Shown here: positions 24,605 through 32,986 of the stretch, piece by piece
Numbering within the stretch: position 1 is the stretch's first letter
How the letters are laid out: each line of letters opens with the position of its first letter
NCBI GenBank assembly: GCA_036387475.1
Contig: DASVTR010000003.1
Coordinates: 364,956 to 428,955, forward strand
DNA length: 64,000 nucleotides
Direction: 5' to 3'
Source of the DNA: DASVTR01 sp036387475
Lineage (GTDB): Bacteria; Acidobacteriota; Blastocatellia; Pyrinomonadales; Pyrinomonadaceae
Translations under genes and position numbers: made by a program
The notes under the pieces: generated by a model
Database searches by the model: none
What the model saw: the letters and a program-made list of their open reading frames with translations, nothing else
Told to the model about the DNA's origin: nothing

Positions 24605-26998
24605 ATGATGACCCGACTGATGAACAGATTTCTTTTAATCCTGACTCTCTTTGCTCTGGTGACGCCCGCCTTGATGCCCAGCGGCATTGCCCAAGCGGTC
24701 GCCGCCCCTTTAGGTGAAACGCCTGAAGCGGCGCAGTATGCGATGGACTGGCGCGTGACCGGCCCGACGGGCGGCGACGTACGCGCGCTGGTCGTTGACC
24801 CAAACGACCCGCAGCGTTTCTATTTCGGCACGCTCGACGGGCAGATTTACACTTCGATTGACGGCGGCCAGCAATGGAAGCTGCTGCACAATTTCAATCG
24901 GCCAAAGCTCTTCATGGATCACATCATCGTAGACCCGCGCAACTCGCGCACCATCTACGTGGCGACGCATCGCCATAAAGAGCCGGGCGGATTCTTCAAA
25001 TCAACGGATGGCGGCGCGACGTGGCGCGAGGCGTCGGAGTTGAAGGAAGAGGCGCTGCACTCCATGACGCAGTCCGAGAAGAACCCCGACATGCTGGTTG
25101 TCGGCTCGAACCGCGGCATCTGGGCTTCGATGGATTCCGGTGAGACCTGGGAGCAGATGAACACTTCGTCGCAGCCCGGCCTCATCAACGTCGAATCGCT
25201 GGCGATTGACCCGCGCAACCCCAACGTGATTTATGCCGGGACGTGGTATTTGCCTTACAAGACGACCGACGGCGGGCGTTCATGGCAGAGCACCAAGAAC
25301 GGCATCATCGATGATTCAGACATCTTCGCCATTGACATTGACCCGCGCAATCCGGATCACGTCATCGCCTCTGCGTGCAGCGGTATTTATGAGACGCGCA
25401 ACGCCGGAACAAGCTGGCGCAAAGTGCAGGGCATTCCCTCGCAGTCGCGCCGCACCCGCGCTATTCTTCAACATCCGTCGGTTGCGGGCGTCGTCTTTGC
25501 CGGAACGACAGAGGGCTTCTGGCGCTCGACCAACGGCGGCACGTCCTGGATGTTGACCACCTCCAAGCAATTGGAAATCAACTCGATCACCGTTCACCCG
25601 AAGACGCCGGATACTATTTATATCGGAACGAACAACTACGGCGTGATGGTTTCACACGACGGAGGCAAGTCTTTCGCGCCGACCAACGGCGGCTACAGCG
25701 GTCGCTTTGCCAACAACATCGTGCCCGACCGCGAAAAGACTGATCGCATCTATGCTTCGACCATCAACACGGCGACGGGCGGTGGCTTCTTCTTCGTTAG
25801 CAACGACGGCGGCATGACCTGGCAACCTTCGATGCGCAACATGCCGGGCCGCTTAATTACCTATTCGATTTTGCAGGACGAGAGAGACGGAAACATCATC
25901 TATCTAGGCACTAACATGGGCCTCTATCGTTCGCTCGACAGGGGCGCTTCATGGTCGCCGGTGGGAGCGCCGAAGACAGGGCCTGCTGCCAAGACGAAGA
26001 AGGGCGGTCGTTCCAAGTCGACTGCGCGTGCGGCTTCGGCAGCCGCCAATGTTTCCGATGATATGGTGAAACGCGCGCAGGAGGCTCTCAACGCTGCGGG
26101 CTATGATGTCGGTACGCCCGACGGGCGGGCGGGCACGCGCACCGTCGCCGCCATTAGAAAGTTTCAGGATGAGAAGGGCGTTCCAGTTTCAGGCAAGCTC
26201 GATGACGCAACGCTCTCGGCGCTCGGCCTCGGCGGCGGCGTGCAGACTTCGACCGCCTCTGGAAAACTGCCGAGTCCGGCTGTCTACCTGAGTGACCCGA
26301 TTAACGCGCTGGCGACAATTTACGACGAAGGCGATGGTCGCCCCGGTATTCTGGCGGCGACTAACGCCGGGCTGTATCGCACCTTTGACCCGACCGCAGG
26401 CTGGGAAAAGATTTATTACGGGCAGGGCCTGGACACGCGTACGACCTGCATCTCGACGACCTTCCAGAATCAGAAAACCATCTGGGTCGGCACGGCCACA
26501 TCGGGCGTGCTCGTCTCGCGTGACGGCGGCGCGACGTGGCAGCAGGTTGAAGGCATTCCTCCAACTTCTCCGATTAGCACCATCGAGCAGGATCAGAAGC
26601 AATCCGCGCACATCTACGTCGGCACGAAGCAATCGCTGTGGTTCTCGCTCAACGGTGGAGGGACCTGGACTCGTCGCGGCGGCAATCTGCCTTATGGCGA
26701 CTACGTCAGCATTCTTATCAATCCGCAGAACAGCAACGAAATCATCGTCGGCAACGCCTATCAATCGGGCGGCGGCGGAAACGTCACCATCAATAGCGGC
26801 GGCGTTTACCGCTCGATTGACGGCGGCATGACCTGGCTGCGTATTGACCCGCGTAACGCCGGATTGCCGAGCCAGAGGATTTGGGCGCTGGCCTTTGACG
26901 CCAACAATCCTGACAAAATCTTCGTCGGCTCGCATTCCGCCGGAATCTACGTCGCGCGGCGCGGAGCCTCAGCCGCGACGACCAACGCGCAACGATAA
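24605..26998 (+). CDS. Secreted BNR/sortilin-like propeller with inserted peptidoglycan-binding domain
   Basis: 797 residues: signal peptide, about eight repeats of the YCF48/BNR-sialidase type (TSIDGGQQWK, KSTDGGATWR, ASMDSGETWE, RSTNGGTSWM), a basic linker (KTKKGGRSKSTARAASAA), then a PG_binding_1 domain (RAQEALNAAGYDVGTPDGRA, FQDEKGVPVSGKLDDATLSA) near residue 480-535, and another four or so BNR repeats (VSRDGGATWQ, RSIDGGMTWL). The Asp-box repeats form propellers; the inserted domain should tether it to the cell wall. Start ATG 24605 or the ATG next to it; no clear ribosome site. The 257 bases upstream hold nothing recognisable. Confidence 0.83.
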   Translation: MMTRLMNRFLLILTLFALVTPALMPSGIAQAVAAPLGETPEAAQYAMDWRVTGPTGGDVRALVVDPNDPQRFYFGTLDGQIYTSIDGGQQWKLLHNFNRPKLFMDHIIVDPRNSRTIYVATHRHKEPGGFFKSTDGGATWREASELKEEALHSMTQSEKNPDMLVVGSNRGIWASMDSGETWEQMNTSSQPGLINVESLAIDPRNPNVIYAGTWYLPYKTTDGGRSWQSTKNGIIDDSDIFAIDIDPRNPDHVIASACSGIYETRNAGTSWRKVQGIPSQSRRTRAILQHPSVAGVVFAGTTEGFWRSTNGGTSWMLTTSKQLEINSITVHPKTPDTIYIGTNNYGVMVSHDGGKSFAPTNGGYSGRFANNIVPDREKTDRIYASTINTATGGGFFFVSNDGGMTWQPSMRNMPGRLITYSILQDERDGNIIYLGTNMGLYRSLDRGASWSPVGAPKTGPAAKTKKGGRSKSTARAASAAANVSDDMVKRAQEALNAAGYDVGTPDGRAGTRTVAAIRKFQDEKGVPVSGKLDDATLSALGLGGGVQTSTASGKLPSPAVYLSDPINALATIYDEGDGRPGILAATNAGLYRTFDPTAGWEKIYYGQGLDTRTTCISTTFQNQKTIWVGTATSGVLVSRDGGATWQQVEGIPPTSPISTIEQDQKQSAHIYVGTKQSLWFSLNGGGTWTRRGGNLPYGDYVSILINPQNSNEIIVGNAYQSGGGGNVTINSGGVYRSIDGGMTWLRIDPRNAGLPSQRIWALAFDANNPDKIFVGSHSAGIYVARRGASAATTNAQR

Positions 26999-27000
26999 AA

Positions 27001-27075
27001 AGTAAGCGCTAAGCAGTAAGCAGCGAGCAGTTGTCAATTAAATGACTGCTCGCTGCTTACTGCTTACTGCTCACC
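27001..27075. repeat. Tandem-arm inverted repeat, AAGCAGTAAGCAG type
   Basis: Left AGCAGTAAGCAGCGAGCAGT and right ACTGCTCGCTGCTTACTGCT are perfect complements over 20 bases; centre TGTCAATTAAATG. It directly follows the stop of the propeller gene and may double as its terminator. Confidence 0.87.
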
Positions 27076-27092
27076 AGTTGTTGCTTATCGCC

Positions 27093-27122
27093 TTGACAGC
27101 CTATCATTTCGGCGTGTACATT
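27093..27122 (+). promoter_or_regulatory. Sigma-70-type promoter for rpsA
   Basis: TTGACA (27093-27098), an 18-base spacer and TACATT (27117-27122), about 290 bases before rpsA. Confidence 0.55.
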
Positions 27123-27407
27123 GCCGCTCTACCCGGTCAAGCGGCTGGTGATTGTCGGATGACAAGGGGTGACTGACGGGCACAGCGGAAATAGAAAATT
27201 GTAATAACCATCTTTTGCAACTCCAAACGGCTCGCACCCTCACCTCTAGTTCGCCCATCCGACATCGCCGAAAGACAAACATAATCAAGTCGTGCGCCCG
27301 TGTATGTTTGAGCCAGGCACGAGGCCTTGAGAAGCGTGAGTGCCGGGTGTGGCGTGAAAAGTTCTCAAACGCGCTGCAATTTTGTGAGGGAGTCCTATTA
27401 GAATCTA
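27123..27407 (+). promoter_or_regulatory. rpsA 5' leader with long-range pairing
   Basis: About 285 bases without a gene. GTCGGATG (27154-27161) can pair with CATCCGAC (27256-27263). S1 mRNAs are autogenously controlled in some bacteria, so a structured leader would be reasonable; that role is inference. Confidence 0.4.
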
Positions 27408-29333
27408 ATGTCCACCGAAGAACCCAAGCCGTCTGACGGCGAGGATAACAACAACCAATCTCAAACCGGCGAGCAAAGCGCGACGCCGCAAATCACAGAG
27501 CAACCGCAACAACAGCAGGGCGCATCCGCCGCTGCCGCGAAGGCTTCCACGAACACCATGCCGGACGCGCCCAGGACGCCGGACGCGCCTGAGAGCGTCA
27601 CCGAAGACGACGACGACGATGATGAATCGCGTTCGGGTGGCGATATGGATTTCGGCGCGATGCTCGACCAGTTCGAGCAGGAGCAGGCAGGCTTTCAGGA
27701 GGGCGAAGTCGTTCGCGGGACAGTCGTCGGCATTACAGAGCGCGGCGTTGTCATTGATTTCGGTTACAAGTCCGAAGGCATCGTCAATCAGGCCGAGTTC
27801 ACGGAAAACGGCGTGCTGCTGGTTAAGCCCGGCGACGAAGTTGACGTGCTCGTCAAGAGCATGGAAACGCACGAAGGCTTTCCAGTTCTCTCTCGCGCCG
27901 ATGCCGTGCGGATGAAAGCATGGGACGAGCTTGAGAAGGCTTACTCTGAGGGCACACCCGTTAAGGGGCGCATCACGGAGCGCATCAAGGGCGGCTTGCG
28001 CGTTGACATTGACGGCATCGCAGCATTCCTGCCCGGCTCGCAGGTGGACACGCGCCCCGTGCGTAACCTCGACAGCCTTCGTAATCAGGAGATAGAAGCA
28101 CGCGTCATTAAGCTCAATCGCAAGCGCTCAAACGTCGTGCTCTCGCGCAAAGCCGTGCTCGAAGAGCAGAACGCAGACAAGAAGGGCGCGACGCTTGACC
28201 AGATCGAAGAAGACATTATCGTCGAGGGCCAGATTAAGAATCTGACGGACTATGGCGCGTTCGTAGACCTCGGCGGCATCGACGGCCTGCTGCACGTCAC
28301 AGATATGTCCTGGGGACGCTTGCAGAATCCGGCTGAGCTATTCAAGGTCGGCGATAACGTGCAGGTCAAGGTCTTAAAGTTTGACCGCGACCGCGAGCGC
28401 GTAAGCTTGGGCTACAAGCAACTCTTGCCAGACCCCTGGGCCAGCATTGACGAGCGCTTTCCCATCGGGCGTCGCCTTCAGGGCAAGGTAGCATCTGTGG
28501 CGGACTACGGCGCGTTCATAGAGCTTGAGCCTGGCGTCGAAGGCTTGGTGCATGTCTCGGAGATGAGTTGGTCAAAGCGCGTCAAGCATCCATCGAAGCT
28601 GGTCAACCCTGGCGACACGGTGGATGTCGAAGTGCTCAGCATTGACCCGCGTGCGCGGCGCATCAGCCTCGGCATGAAGCAGGTGCAATCGAACCCCTGG
28701 CAGACTTTGAGAGAGCGTTACGAAGTCGGCTCGCGGGTGAGCGGGCGTGTGCGTAACCTGACTGACTTTGGCGCGTTCATCGAAGTCGAAGACGGCGTTG
28801 ACGGCCTCGTCCACGTCACCGATATTTCATGGTCGCGTCGCATCAAGCATCCGAGCGAAGCCTTGAAGAAGGGGCAGGAGATCGAAGCCGTCATCACCAG
28901 CATTGACGCGGAGAATCGTCGCCTCTCGCTCTCGATTAAAGACCTTGAGCCGAACGCCTGGGACAAGTTTGTGCAAACGCATCATCCGGGCGATGTGATT
29001 AAAGGCAAGATCGCTCGCTTTGCAAACTTCGGCGCATTTGTCGAACTCGATGAGAACCTGGAGGGCTTGTGTCACATCTCCGAGTTATCTGATAAGCGCG
29101 TTGAGAAGCCGGAAGACGTTGTGCAGTTGGGACAGGAGATGGACTTCAAGATTCTCAGGATTGACCCTGAGAGCAAGAAGATTGGTCTTTCTGCACGCGC
29201 CGTCGGCCACGACGAGCCAATCGTTGACACCAAGTCCTACTCTTCGGAAGCGGGCGGTGGCATGGCGAGCCTCGGCGAGTTGGCCGATTACTTCGGAACC
29301 AAAAGCGGCTCAGGAGAAGACCGGGAGAAATAA
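27408..29333 (+). CDS. rpsA: 30S ribosomal protein S1
   Basis: 641 residues. An acidic, Gln-rich N-terminal extension (~1-100, with DDDDDDESR) precedes six S1 (OB-fold) domains: VVRGTVVGITERGVVIDFG, VKGRITERIKGGLRVDIDG, VEGQIKNLTDYGAFVDLGG, LQGKVASVADYGAFIELEPG, VSGRVRNLTDFGAFIEVEDG and IKGKIARFANFGAFVELDEN. The six-domain layout is that of Gram-negative S1, which binds mRNA on the 30S subunit. GAGGGAG lies about 16 bases before ATG, farther than usual. Followed immediately by a strong terminator. Confidence 0.96.
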   Translation: MSTEEPKPSDGEDNNNQSQTGEQSATPQITEQPQQQQGASAAAAKASTNTMPDAPRTPDAPESVTEDDDDDDESRSGGDMDFGAMLDQFEQEQAGFQEGEVVRGTVVGITERGVVIDFGYKSEGIVNQAEFTENGVLLVKPGDEVDVLVKSMETHEGFPVLSRADAVRMKAWDELEKAYSEGTPVKGRITERIKGGLRVDIDGIAAFLPGSQVDTRPVRNLDSLRNQEIEARVIKLNRKRSNVVLSRKAVLEEQNADKKGATLDQIEEDIIVEGQIKNLTDYGAFVDLGGIDGLLHVTDMSWGRLQNPAELFKVGDNVQVKVLKFDRDRERVSLGYKQLLPDPWASIDERFPIGRRLQGKVASVADYGAFIELEPGVEGLVHVSEMSWSKRVKHPSKLVNPGDTVDVEVLSIDPRARRISLGMKQVQSNPWQTLRERYEVGSRVSGRVRNLTDFGAFIEVEDGVDGLVHVTDISWSRRIKHPSEALKKGQEIEAVITSIDAENRRLSLSIKDLEPNAWDKFVQTHHPGDVIKGKIARFANFGAFVELDENLEGLCHISELSDKRVEKPEDVVQLGQEMDFKILRIDPESKKIGLSARAVGHDEPIVDTKSYSSEAGGGMASLGELADYFGTKSGSGEDREK

Positions 29334-29353
29334 CTCTCAAGCCGAAAGAGGAA

Positions 29354-29416
29354 AGCGCCCCGCGCGAGAGATGCTGGTCAGATATGGCCGGATGCTCGCG
29401 CGGGGCGCTCTTTTTT
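29354..29416 (+). terminator. Strong intrinsic terminator of rpsA
   Basis: Perfect 15-bp stem AGCGCCCCGCGCGAG (29354-29368) / CTCGCGCGGGGCGCT (29395-29409), a 26-base loop, then TTTTTT (29411-29416). Confidence 0.93.
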
Positions 29417-29594
29417 GTCTGACCCGAAGCGTCGGTTAAAATGTTGCCTGCAAGGCGGTTGCGTCTTGCGAGGGGGCGCTGTTTTCTGCTACTGTACAAG
29501 CCTCTCAAGCCCTCACCTTTGGCGGATTTGAATAATCTTCGACCCATCGGGTCTTTGCGGCTGTAAGAAGCCTTTGAAACGGAGGGGCGCTAAA

Positions 29595-29957
29595 ATGGTC
29601 ATGACGAAAGCGGAACTGGTTGAGGATGTCGCAAAGGCAGCCGAGTTGACCAAGAAGGATGCCGAACGCCTTGTCGAGATTGTTTTCGAGAGCATCATCG
29701 ACACCTTGAATCAAGGCGAGAAGATAGAACTGCGCGGCTTTGGCAGTTTTCGCGTGCGCGAGCGCGGCGCGCGGCGAGGCCGCAATCCGAAGACCGGCGA
29801 TCCCGTCAACATTCCTGCCAAGCGCGTTCCGTATTTTAAGCCCGGCAAAGAACTCAAAGAATTGATTAACGAAGAACACGCTCCCGCTACGGCTTCAGCC
29901 GAAACGAACTCTGCTGCCTCGACGGACGACAACGAACCGAAGCCTCCGACTCCTTAA
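29595..29957 (+). CDS. HU/IHF-family DNA-binding protein
   Basis: 120 residues from ATG 29595 (GGAGG 9 bases upstream). The first ~92 residues are a complete HU/IHF fold: MTKAELVEDVAKAAELTKKD, AERLVEIVFESIIDTLNQGE, the GFGSFRVRERGARRGRNPKT beta-arm region and VPYFKPGKELKELIN. It bends DNA as a dimer. The last ~28 residues (ATASAETNSAASTDDNEPKP) are an acidic, disordered tail not found in standard HU. Whether it is HU or IHF-alpha-like cannot be decided. A HIT gene follows after 32 bases. Confidence 0.92.
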   Translation: MVMTKAELVEDVAKAAELTKKDAERLVEIVFESIIDTLNQGEKIELRGFGSFRVRERGARRGRNPKTGDPVNIPAKRVPYFKPGKELKELINEEHAPATASAETNSAASTDDNEPKPPTP

Positions 29958-29989
29958 CACTCCGGCCAAGCACTAGAGGAGAATTGTTA

Positions 29990-30484
29990 ATGGACAGACT
30001 GTGGAGTCCTTGGCGCTACGATTATATTAAGTCCGGCTCAAGCGACCAGCGAGGACAGCCCGCTCCTTGCGTCTTCTGCTTACTTCAAGAGAACACGGAC
30101 GACGATGAAAAGAATTTCATCGTTCATCGCGCCGAACATAATTTCGTCGTTCTCAATCTCTACCCTTACATCAGCGGCCATCTGCTGATTGTCCCTTACG
30201 CACACCTTGGCGAATTGGACTCCGCGCCCAAAGCTACGACCGACGAGTTGATGGATTTGAGCAAGCGCTCGCAGACAATCCTGCGCGAGGCTTATCGCCC
30301 GCACGGCTTTAACCTCGGCATGAACTTAGGCCGCTCTGCCGGAGCAGGCGTCGCCGAACACATACACCTGCACATCATGCCGCGCTGGACGGGCGACGCC
30401 AACTTCATGTCCACCATCGGCGAAACCCGCGTCATCCCCGAAGACCTTTCAGAGACTTATCGCAAGCTGCACGGGAAATTCTGA
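29990..30484 (+). CDS. HIT-family nucleotide hydrolase/phosphorylase
   Basis: 164 residues from ATG 29990 (AGAGGAG 8 bases upstream). DRLWSPWRYDYI and PCVFCLL at the N-terminus, and the histidine triad HIHLHIM (H124, H126, H128), place it in the AP4A phosphorylase/hydrolase-like branch of the HIT superfamily, which handles dinucleoside polyphosphates or AMP derivatives. The Cys pair probably binds zinc. Convergent with pgpH; a repeat separates the two. Confidence 0.9.
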   Translation: MDRLWSPWRYDYIKSGSSDQRGQPAPCVFCLLQENTDDDEKNFIVHRAEHNFVVLNLYPYISGHLLIVPYAHLGELDSAPKATTDELMDLSKRSQTILREAYRPHGFNLGMNLGRSAGAGVAEHIHLHIMPRWTGDANFMSTIGETRVIPEDLSETYRKLHGKF

Positions 30485-30557
30485 AGACAGTTTACAGTTT
30501 TCAGTTTTCAGCGAAGACCAGTTGCTTTTTCTGAAAACTGAAAACTCAAAACTGTCT
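30485..30557. repeat. Tandem-arm inverted repeat, CAGTTTTCAG type
   Basis: Left arm AAGACAGTTTACAGTTTTCA + GTTTTCAG, right arm CTGAAAACTGAAAACTCAAA + ACTGTCTT; centre CGAAGACCAGTTGCTTTTT. It lies between the stops of two convergent genes and is a plausible two-way terminator. Confidence 0.85.
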
Positions 30558-30559
30558 TG

Positions 30560-32986
30560 TTACTTCTTTCTCGTGACTGCTTCGTCTTCGACTTCGCCGC
30601 CTTTGTTGATAGGGATTTCCGAAGTCTTGCTGTAGCTGACGCCGCGCTCTTCGGAATCGAGGCCGGGCTGAGGCAGCGGCAGTTGTGGCAGCGGCCCTGT
30701 CATCGGTGGTGGGTTAAAGCCGGGATAGTCAATGCGTGCGTGGTAGATGGCGACGAGCGAGGTCGTGACGGATTCGCGGATGGTCGTCAACTCGCGCAGC
30801 GTGAGATCGCATTCGTCGAGTTGACCGTCGCTAATAATGGCGTCAACTATTTTCGTGACGATGGTGCGAATGTTTTCAGGATTCGGATGGGCCAACGAGC
30901 GCGCCGCCGCTTCGCACGAATCGGCAATCATCATAATCGCCGTTTCTTTGAATTGCGGCTTCGGCCCCGGATAACGAAACTCCGCTTCGTCAACTTCCTC
31001 TTCGATTGCTGCCTGCGCCTGCGCTTTGCGTAAGAAGAAATGGAGCGTGCGAGTGCCATGATGCTGCGGGATAAAGTCTGAAATCTTCTTCGGCAGGCCA
31101 ATCTCCTTCGCAAGCTTAAGACCGTAGGTGACGTGACTCGTGATGATTCGTGCGCTGTTCGACGGGCGCAGCTTATCGTGCGGATTATGGCCCTGCTGAT
31201 TCTCGACGAAGTAGTCTGGCGCAGCCAGCTTACCGATGTCGTGATAGAGCGCCCCAATGCGCGCAAGGAGCGGATTAGCGCCAACCGCGCGACACGCTTC
31301 CTCGGCCAGTTGGCCCACCGCGTGCGAGTGCTGGTTTGTGCCGGGAGCGCGCAAGGCCAGTTGGCCCAGGACGGGAAGGTCTGCGTTTGAGAGTTCCAGC
31401 AGCTTAACGTCCGTCAGGATGCCGAACATTGATTCGTTAATGGGCAAGCCGCCGCCCGTAAAAATCGTCGTCAAAAGTCCGCCGAGCATGCCGCAGCCCA
31501 TCGCCATCAGGATAGTGTTGAGCGTCAAAGGCTGCTGAGCATAGGCGATGAGGGCGACGGCCATGAGAGCGTTGACTGCGCCGACGAGCAGCCCGGCGAT
31601 GGTGACAGACTGGCGCTCGCGATAGCGACCGATGCCGTAGATCGCAGCCGAGCAGGAGATGATCGCGTAGAGCGCTTCCAGCACGCCTGTCGGCGCGAGC
31701 ATCCCTGCGAAGATTGCCGTGAGCAGCGCCGTCATCAAAGCTAGTTGCGAATCGGCCAGCAAGGCCACGAGCAGCGTTGCCGCTGCAAAGGGAATGGCGA
31801 AGTTCCAGATCGTCGTATCGTTAAAGGGCGGGCGCATTCCCTGTATAGAAAGATTGTCGCTGAGAATAAAGCCGACGCGCATAATAATTATCTGTACAAT
31901 CACGGCTGAGCCGACGAGCGCGAAGGCTTTCTTCTTCGAGAGCGAAAGACTAATAGCCGTGCTGCGGTGCTCTGTGAATTTCCAGGCGACCCAGTAGAGC
32001 GCGACGACGATAAAGAAAAGCCCGATGAGATTGTGCCAGCGCCGCGCCGTGCGCCCGTAGTTACGAATGGCTGCAAACTGGGCCAACATCTGCGGCGTCA
32101 CCGTATCGCCTTCGCGCGCTACGACCTGATTGCGTTTAAGCTCGATGGCAAAAGGCTCTATCTTGGCTGCCGCTGCCTCTCGCATCGCCGTCGTGGCCGA
32201 TTCGTCAAAGTAAACGTTGGGCTTAACGAGCGGCAGCAGCGCGGAATTGAGCGCTGTTTGCTGTTCCGGCGTCCAATTGTTCAGTTGTTGAATACGCGAG
32301 CGGAGCTTCTGCTGGGCCACCGAGAGCGCGGTCATGCGGCTCTGCGGCATCTCGATGACGGTCGGTGTGCTTGGATTGGCAACATCGAAAAGAGTGATTT
32401 CCTGCTTGAAGCGCTGTGCGTCGCTGTCGGCGTAAACAAAGCCTTCGATTGATTCCCGCAGCAGCTTCGTTAAGCGTTCGAGTTCTTTATCGTCAAAGCG
32501 GTGGGCGATGATAGCGCGCGAGATTGCCAAGCGTGTTGCCTCTTCATTCTCCAGCGTCGTCACTTCGCCGGGCCATCTAAACTCCTTTTTAACGCCAGAC
32601 GTTTCAACTTCCTTACGCAGGTTTTCCCAGTGGGTGCGGAAGCTTTGCTCGGCGGAGGCCGTGCGCTTGGAGTCGAATCTGAAAATGGGGCGAGACGATT
32701 CTCTAGCGGCAGCCCTGCGCCTGTCCGTCTCCGCGCCGTCGTTCCAGGGAATGTCCGCGGGCGCAATGACCGTGCGGCGCACGACTTCTCCCTCTTTGTA
32801 ATCTTCGACCGCTGCGCGCGAATAAGAGTTCGACAGAAGAAAAGTTGTAACGACGACGAGGAGGCCGAAGCCGAGTAAGAAACGGGTGGTCGGCGAGAAC
32901 CACCTGAGCGGACGAAGGACGAAGCCGAGCGCGGCATCGCGCGCTCTGTCGAAGGGGGAAGTAAAACGTGGGCGACGTTGACTCAT
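30560..32986 (-). CDS. pgpH: 7TM-HD family phosphohydrolase, PgpH-like c-di-AMP phosphodiesterase
   Basis: 808 residues: one N-terminal membrane helix, an extracytoplasmic 7TMR-HDED domain (~60-300), seven membrane helices (~310-560) and a cytoplasmic HD domain. HD ligands are visible in HSHAVGQLAEEACRAVGANP and ALYHDIGKLAAPDYF, then FIPQHHGT. Homologues hydrolyse c-di-AMP. A Pro-rich C-terminal tail of ~50 residues follows. Its start overlaps the hflX stop by four bases (ATGA), so the two are coupled. The usual neighbour ybeY is not in this window. Confidence 0.9.
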   Translation of the reverse strand: MSQRRPRFTSPFDRARDAALGFVLRPLRWFSPTTRFLLGFGLLVVVTTFLLSNSYSRAAVEDYKEGEVVRRTVIAPADIPWNDGAETDRRRAAARESSRPIFRFDSKRTASAEQSFRTHWENLRKEVETSGVKKEFRWPGEVTTLENEEATRLAISRAIIAHRFDDKELERLTKLLRESIEGFVYADSDAQRFKQEITLFDVANPSTPTVIEMPQSRMTALSVAQQKLRSRIQQLNNWTPEQQTALNSALLPLVKPNVYFDESATTAMREAAAAKIEPFAIELKRNQVVAREGDTVTPQMLAQFAAIRNYGRTARRWHNLIGLFFIVVALYWVAWKFTEHRSTAISLSLSKKKAFALVGSAVIVQIIIMRVGFILSDNLSIQGMRPPFNDTTIWNFAIPFAAATLLVALLADSQLALMTALLTAIFAGMLAPTGVLEALYAIISCSAAIYGIGRYRERQSVTIAGLLVGAVNALMAVALIAYAQQPLTLNTILMAMGCGMLGGLLTTIFTGGGLPINESMFGILTDVKLLELSNADLPVLGQLALRAPGTNQHSHAVGQLAEEACRAVGANPLLARIGALYHDIGKLAAPDYFVENQQGHNPHDKLRPSNSARIITSHVTYGLKLAKEIGLPKKISDFIPQHHGTRTLHFFLRKAQAQAAIEEEVDEAEFRYPGPKPQFKETAIMMIADSCEAAARSLAHPNPENIRTIVTKIVDAIISDGQLDECDLTLRELTTIRESVTTSLVAIYHARIDYPGFNPPPMTGPLPQLPLPQPGLDSEERGVSYSKTSEIPINKGGEVEDEAVTRKK

